DNA from: Duganella guangzhouensis
GTDB taxonomy: Bacteria; Pseudomonadota; Gammaproteobacteria; Burkholderiales; Burkholderiaceae_D
DNA: 64,000 nucleotides
Reading direction: 5' to 3'
NCBI RefSeq assembly: GCF_009674535.1
Contig: NZ_WKJK01000007.1
Coordinates: 62,001 to 126,000 of the forward strand
The position numbers and the translations under genes were made by a program. A model generated the notes under the pieces. It had not been told where the DNA came from. It worked only from the letters and a program-made list of their open reading frames with translations, and did not search any database. Each line of letters starts with the position of its first letter. The first letter of the stretch is position 1. This document shows positions 59,705-64,000 of this stretch, in pieces.

Positions 59705-61351
59705 TTAGTAAGTGCCGACCGTGACCTTCAACACCACCGGATTGCCGGTCAGGTTGAGGCCATAGTCAGTCTGGTCGCCGTTCCAGTTGCGTTCCATGAT
59801 CCATTTGCCGGAAGCGTCGTAATGACCTTCCTCGACGCGGCCCCACAGCGTCGTCTTGCCGTCGGCGCTGTCGATCTTCACGCGCGCGCGCTGGCCGATG
59901 ATGATGAACTCACGCTCGCCGGTCTGCGCGATGGCCACGCCGCCATTAGGAATCTCGGTACCTGCCGGGATGTCCTTGATGTCCTTGAAGTACTCCTTCT
60001 CGCCGAACTGCCATTCGCGGAACGAGATGGTGGCTTTCCAGCCCTTCATGTCGATGGTCTGCGGCTGGCGGTCGTCACCCTCGGCCACGCCGTAGGTACG
60101 GCCTTCAAACGCCCACTTGGCCCACTGCCGTTCCATCGGACGGAAGGCGGCGTAGATTTTGCCGAACGGTTCCACCATGGTCTTGTCGATCGCCTTGTGA
60201 CCGAGCGGGAAATTGCTGTAGTCCGCGTAGTCGATGCCGAACGGCGAGAAGCCGATCGCGCCCTTGCCCAGCACCAGATAGGTGTAGCGCACGTACAGCG
60301 CGGCGTTGCTCATCTCCGGCACCATCAGCGGATTGTCCGGACGCTGGAAGTGATTCAGCGAGGCGTTGAACTTCTTCCAGTCCGGGCCATAGATGTCCGG
60401 GCCGGCGAAATCGATATGCGGCGCGGCGGCGCGGTAGATATCGATCACGTCGTAGGTCGGGCCGCCGCTGGCGAAGTTGTCCTTCCACGGCATGACCGGA
60501 TTTTCCAGCGAATCGCGCTGCGAATTATTCACGTACATCGGCAGGTTGTAGACCGCGCGGCCGGCCTTGGCGATGTCTTCGATGTAGCTGGCAATCGCCC
60601 AGGCGTGGAAGTACTCGTCGGCGTAATCGCCATACACTTCCTTCCAGCTGCCGCTCTTGGCCAGCGCCACCGGGGATTTTTTATAGTCCAGCACCGCCTT
60701 CGGCACCGGCGCCTTGAACAGCGCTTCGGCCTTGGCCGACCGGTCGCGCGAGAAGCCGTAGGTGCCGACTTCATTTTCGACCTGCACCATGATGACGGTG
60801 CGCTGCGCTTCATCGATCTGTTTGATGTGGCTCATCAGCGCCACAAAAGCCTTCTTGTCGGCCTTCAGGGTTTCGTCGCCGTGCGGCGACAGGCAGTAAA
60901 TCGGTTTGCCGTTCTGGTCCAGCATGCGCGGGAAACGCGTGTTGTTGAACTTGACCCATTCCGGCGCGTAGCTCGGGCCGGTGTTCTTCCAGGTGCCAAA
61001 CCACAGCAGCACCAGTTTAACTTTGTTCTTGCGTGCTTCGGCGACCAGTTTGTCGACGTAGCTGAAATCGAATTTGCCTTCCACCTGCTCGATCTGTTCC
61101 CAGGCCACCGGGATTTCGAGGGTGTTGGCGTGCATGTCCTTAATCGCCGCGAAGACCTTGTCCAGGGCCAGCGGGTAGTTACTGGAATTCTGCGCCTGGC
61201 CGCCGAGGATCACGAAGGGCTGGCCGTCCACCATCAAGGCGAAACGGCCGTCCTTCTTGACAATCTGCGGAATATCCGAGGCGGCCGCCGCGCCAGCCGC
61301 GGCCATCATTAAACTGAGGGAGAGTACAAGCTGGCGGGCGGATTGCTTCAT
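59705..61351 (-). CDS. Glycoside hydrolase family 35-type beta-galactosidase (Bgl35A-like)
   Basis: 548 residues. Signal peptide about 1-24. TIM barrel with acid/base Glu194 in VENEVGTYG and nucleophile Glu346 in VPEMSN; the C-terminal part (about 400-548) is the DUF5597-type beta domain typical of Bgl35A of xyloglucan loci. It would remove beta-1,2-galactose from xylose side chains in the periplasm before the alpha-xylosidase acts. It starts 23 bp after the receptor gene. Confidence 0.92.
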   Translation of the reverse strand: MKQSARQLVLSLSLMMAAAGAAAASDIPQIVKKDGRFALMVDGQPFVILGGQAQNSSNYPLALDKVFAAIKDMHANTLEIPVAWEQIEQVEGKFDFSYVDKLVAEARKNKVKLVLLWFGTWKNTGPSYAPEWVKFNNTRFPRMLDQNGKPIYCLSPHGDETLKADKKAFVALMSHIKQIDEAQRTVIMVQVENEVGTYGFSRDRSAKAEALFKAPVPKAVLDYKKSPVALAKSGSWKEVYGDYADEYFHAWAIASYIEDIAKAGRAVYNLPMYVNNSQRDSLENPVMPWKDNFASGGPTYDVIDIYRAAAPHIDFAGPDIYGPDWKKFNASLNHFQRPDNPLMVPEMSNAALYVRYTYLVLGKGAIGFSPFGIDYADYSNFPLGHKAIDKTMVEPFGKIYAAFRPMERQWAKWAFEGRTYGVAEGDDRQPQTIDMKGWKATISFREWQFGEKEYFKDIKDIPAGTEIPNGGVAIAQTGEREFIIIGQRARVKIDSADGKTTLWGRVEEGHYDASGKWIMERNWNGDQTDYGLNLTGNPVVLKVTVGTY

Positions 61352-61374
61352 CTAGTCGTATGCCTTTCGTCAGG

Positions 61375-64000
61375 TTAGAAGTCGTAGCTCAATTTGGCGA
61401 CCACGCGGCGGCCAGTCTTGAACCATGCGCGCCCCATCATACCGATATTTTGCTGCATCAGCTGTTTGTAAGTCGCATCGGTCAGATTTTGCGCTTCCAG
61501 ACCCAGTTGCAGTTTGTCGGTGAACTTGTAGAACATCGACGCATCCAGCTGGCCGTACGAATCGGACCAGGTAGGCAGCGCCCATGCCACTACGTGCTGA
61601 CCGTAGGTCGCGCTGGCCGGGTTCGAATCCAGACCATCGGTGCCTTGGGTACCGTTGACGTTCACGGCTTGCAGGGCTTTCGAACGCCAGTTGTACGCCA
61701 GACGCGCCGAGATCGGGCCTTTGTCGTACAGCAGCGCCAGATTGTAGGTCTGACGCGACAGACCTTCCAGCGGCAGGTTGCCGAAGGTGGTGCCGTCGGT
61801 GTCGCAGCCGTTCAGGTTCAGGTTGACGTTGGCCGCGGTGTTCCCGCCGGTGCAGTACTTGGTGTAGACCGGGTTGTACAGCTCACGCTTGCTGTCGACG
61901 AAGGTGAAGTTGGCTTGCAGGCCCAGGCCGGACCAGGCGCCCGGCAGCTTGTCGAAGTACTGCTGGTAAGCCAGCTCGATGCCGCGTGCGTGGCCTTTGG
62001 CGCCGTTGACCGGACCGGTCACGGTGAAGTCATGCAGCTTGCCCGAGGTATCCGCCAACTGGTAGTTGTACACCTGGTTGATGATGATGTCTTTCAGGCG
62101 CTTGTTGAACACCGCCGCGGTAATCGAGCCGGAAGGCGCGAAGTACCACTCGGCCGTCAGGTCGACCTGCTTGGAGGTGATCGGACGCAGCATCGGGTTG
62201 CCGGTGCCGACACCAGTCAGGCTCACGCTGTTGACGGTGGTGAGGCCGGCCGCATTGGTCGAGGTATCGGCGCTGGCCGACAGCGTGGTGTAGCCCTGCA
62301 GCTGGGTGAAGTCCGGACGCGACATGGCCGAGGCCAGCGCAAAGCGGAACTGCAGCGTGTCCGAGTACTTCAGGCGCAGATTCAGGCTAGGCAGCACGTT
62401 GTGGTAGCTGTTGTCGTAGTCCTTGGACTGCGAGAACGGCGTGAACACCGGCAGCGTCACACCGGTGGTGTTGCCGGTGGTTGGCAGCGTCGAGGTGAAC
62501 ACGGTGTAGCCGTGCGCGCTCGAATCGGTCTTCACGTAACGCAGGCCGATGTTACCGTCGATCGGGTATTTCAGGTCATCCCAGCCGAAACGCAACTGGC
62601 CGTACATCGCCTTGGTTTTCTCCGACTGGTCGTTGGTGCCGGCCGGATCGGTACCGAAGGTGGCAGGCGTCCATGGCGCGCAGGTGTTGCCGTTTTCAGC
62701 GCACAGGATCTCGTAGTACTTGTGCAGTGCCGAGTAGGTGCTTGGATAGCCCTGTGCCAGCGACACGTTCGGGAACACCACGGAAGGCACCGACACGCCG
62801 CCGTTGAAGAAGTTGTCGAACGAGTGCAGGCTGGTGTTACCGGCGAAGCGCGGGTCGCCCAGGTAAGCCACGTGCGGAATGCCCCACGAGCCAACTTGCC
62901 ATGGCTGGGTGATGGCGGCCCAGTTGTAGCTTGGGTTGGAGTTCTGCGTGACCGCGTCACGTTTGGTCAGGCGCACACCGAAGCGGAAGTCGCGCAGCAC
63001 CGGATCGTCGAAGTCGTACTTGCCGTCGGTCTTCCACGCGGTTTCGTCGGCCTTCGATTTATCCATGTGCTCCATGGTGAACGCCCAGTAGTAATTGTTG
63101 GGGTCCGCCAGGTAGGCGCGGTTGGCATCGCTGAACAGGATCTTCGGCACATTGCCGGTCAGGTCCAGGGTTTCCGACGGCAGCGTCACGCCGGTGGCGA
63201 CGGTGGAGTCGAAGCTCTGGGTCTTGGCCTTGATGTGCTGCAGATCGGTGGTGAAGGTCCAGCGATCGTTGACGCGCCAGCGCAGGTTCCACGAAATGTC
63301 GGTGGTGTCCGATTTGCGGTTGGCGGTACGTGTGTCGTCGCCGAAGTTGATGCCGCCGTCGGTTGGATCGGTCAGGGTGCCGGTCAGCAGCGCGCCCTTG
63401 GAGTTGAAGGTGGCGTCTTTCGACACCACGATGTTGTAGGGGCTGGACTGGGCGAAGATCGCCTGTTCGTCCCACTGCATTTCATACTTCGATTTGAAGT
63501 AGGTCAGGCCGCTCGACCAGTCGGCGTTCTTCCATTGCAGCGCGCCGTAAGCACCTTCGCGCTTGCGGTTGAATTCCAGCGTACGCCATTGCGCGCCCTT
63601 CGGCACGAACACGCGGTTGCCGTTGGCGTCGGTCAGCGGATAGTAAGGCTCGACCTGGAAGGCGTCGGTGCGGGTCGCGCTTTCCGAATAGGCCAGATCC
63701 AGCAGGGCGCCGACTTCACCGATCGGGGTCTTCCAGCGGTTCGACACCAGGCCGGAATACGATGGCGAGGTCTTGCCCTTCTTCAGTTCCGAGTAGGTGC
63801 GGTCGGCCGAGATGGCGGACTTGAAGCCCTTGTAATCGAACGGCATGGCGGTGCGCAGATTCACCAGGCCACCGACGGCACCCTCGATCTGCTCAGCCGA
63901 TGGATTCTTGTAGATGTCGACGCCGGCCACCAGCTCTGGCGGCACGTCTTCGAAGTTCAGCGAACGGCCGCCGTTGGCCGAGAACGAGTCGCGCCCGTTC
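61375..64000 (-). CDS. TonB-dependent outer-membrane receptor, N-terminus beyond window
   Basis: About 875 residues are visible. The frame is open through the right edge, so signal peptide, TonB box and most of the plug are missing. The first residues seen (NGRDSFSANGGRSLNFEDVP) and VDIYKNPSAEQIEGAVGGLV are the plug end of the Xanthomonas/Caulobacter-type (TIGR01782-like) receptors. The barrel ends with FKTGRRVVAKLSYDF, terminal Phe included. It imports oligosaccharides, presumably those processed by the downstream enzymes, using energy from TonB/ExbBD. Confidence 0.93.
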   Translation of the reverse strand, partial: NGRDSFSANGGRSLNFEDVPPELVAGVDIYKNPSAEQIEGAVGGLVNLRTAMPFDYKGFKSAISADRTYSELKKGKTSPSYSGLVSNRWKTPIGEVGALLDLAYSESATRTDAFQVEPYYPLTDANGNRVFVPKGAQWRTLEFNRKREGAYGALQWKNADWSSGLTYFKSKYEMQWDEQAIFAQSSPYNIVVSKDATFNSKGALLTGTLTDPTDGGINFGDDTRTANRKSDTTDISWNLRWRVNDRWTFTTDLQHIKAKTQSFDSTVATGVTLPSETLDLTGNVPKILFSDANRAYLADPNNYYWAFTMEHMDKSKADETAWKTDGKYDFDDPVLRDFRFGVRLTKRDAVTQNSNPSYNWAAITQPWQVGSWGIPHVAYLGDPRFAGNTSLHSFDNFFNGGVSVPSVVFPNVSLAQGYPSTYSALHKYYEILCAENGNTCAPWTPATFGTDPAGTNDQSEKTKAMYGQLRFGWDDLKYPIDGNIGLRYVKTDSSAHGYTVFTSTLPTTGNTTGVTLPVFTPFSQSKDYDNSYHNVLPSLNLRLKYSDTLQFRFALASAMSRPDFTQLQGYTTLSASADTSTNAAGLTTVNSVSLTGVGTGNPMLRPITSKQVDLTAEWYFAPSGSITAAVFNKRLKDIIINQVYNYQLADTSGKLHDFTVTGPVNGAKGHARGIELAYQQYFDKLPGAWSGLGLQANFTFVDSKRELYNPVYTKYCTGGNTAANVNLNLNGCDTDGTTFGNLPLEGLSRQTYNLALLYDKGPISARLAYNWRSKALQAVNVNGTQGTDGLDSNPASATYGQHVVAWALPTWSDSYGQLDASMFYKFTDKLQLGLEAQNLTDATYKQLMQQNIGMMGRAWFKTGRRVVAKLSYDF

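Noticed and set aside
56780..61312. A 1510-codon plus-strand open frame antisense to the GH31 and GH35 genes.
   Set aside because: It is the product of high GC at third positions on the opposite strand. The composition is biased, no domain is visible, and the minus-strand enzymes have intact catalytic residues.

Overview
The window looks like chromosome of a GC-rich betaproteobacterium of the Burkholderiales, most likely an Oxalobacteraceae soil or plant-associated genus (Duganella, Massilia, Rugamonas or Janthinobacterium type). This rests on recalled protein similarity (GlnS, SbcB, type 2 PyrF, DUF3422, CYTH-CHAD, GluQ-RS), on the very high GC at third codon positions, and on a TonB-dependent polysaccharide locus. 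No species call is made. No tRNA, rRNA, CRISPR array, phage or complete insertion sequence was seen.

Layout. 1-3.1 kb: a partial AraC regulator and a YnfM-type MFS exporter, with a divergent YnfL-type LysR gene whose 3' end runs into a dispersed repeat. 3.1-5.6 kb: a four-gene operon led by a J-domain protein and followed by three tightly coupled proteins of unknown function. 5.7-12 kb: glnS, an orphan CHASE histidine kinase, a protein with five AHSGVA repeats, and small genes. 12.4-17 kb: a ferredoxin-reductase flavoprotein, an MFS exporter with alternative hairpins in its leader, a DUF1345 membrane protein, and a Fic protein carrying an AbiEi-antitoxin-like N-terminal domain behind helically phased direct repeats. 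17-28.7 kb: mostly housekeeping and signalling genes (HPF-like, BtuF-like, CNB-GGDEF, sbcB, pyrF, SDR, VanZ-like, TraB/GumN, YhbW), a candidate small RNA with an exposed anti-Shine-Dalgarno loop, and an exact FNR-type site in class II position before a small gene.

28.8-38.3 kb is the most unusual region. Two divergent operons resemble what is annotated in Acinetobacter as the fil 'putative pilus system'. The minus arm encodes five Sec-exported proteins; four share ELSxVxG after the signal peptide and one has the close variant ALSxVxG. This motif resembles a double-glycine leader. The plus arm encodes a membrane-anchored C39-type peptidase with no ABC transporter, a beta-barrel protein, a FadL-like outer-membrane protein, a DUF2059 protein, an AraC regulator, and a protein joining a cytoplasmic MshEN-like (potential c-di-GMP-binding) module to an exported domain related to the minus-arm proteins. 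The inferred model is export of the small proteins by Sec, maturation by the C39 peptidase in the periplasm, and outer-membrane display through the two barrels, with possible c-di-GMP input.

38.4-50.2 kb: ordinary accessory and housekeeping genes (gluQ, CYTH-CHAD, LysE, a CbbR-like regulator beside a CbbY-like protein without its nucleophile Asp, DinB, ldhA, DUF3422, two hydrolases, and a MerR/old-yellow-enzyme pair with a textbook MerR operator). 50.2-64 kb: a single right-to-left operon of a TonB-dependent receptor with GH35, GH31 (PA14 insert), GH39, GH95 and GH2 enzymes. It matches the side-chain-trimming set of a xyloglucan utilisation locus like that of Cellvibrio japonicus; the receptor runs off the right edge.

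Three perfect long palindromes (39-46 nt arms, 3-nt loops), each starting within about 5 nt of a stop codon, form a repeat family spread through the window (21.6, 28.8 and 38.4 kb).
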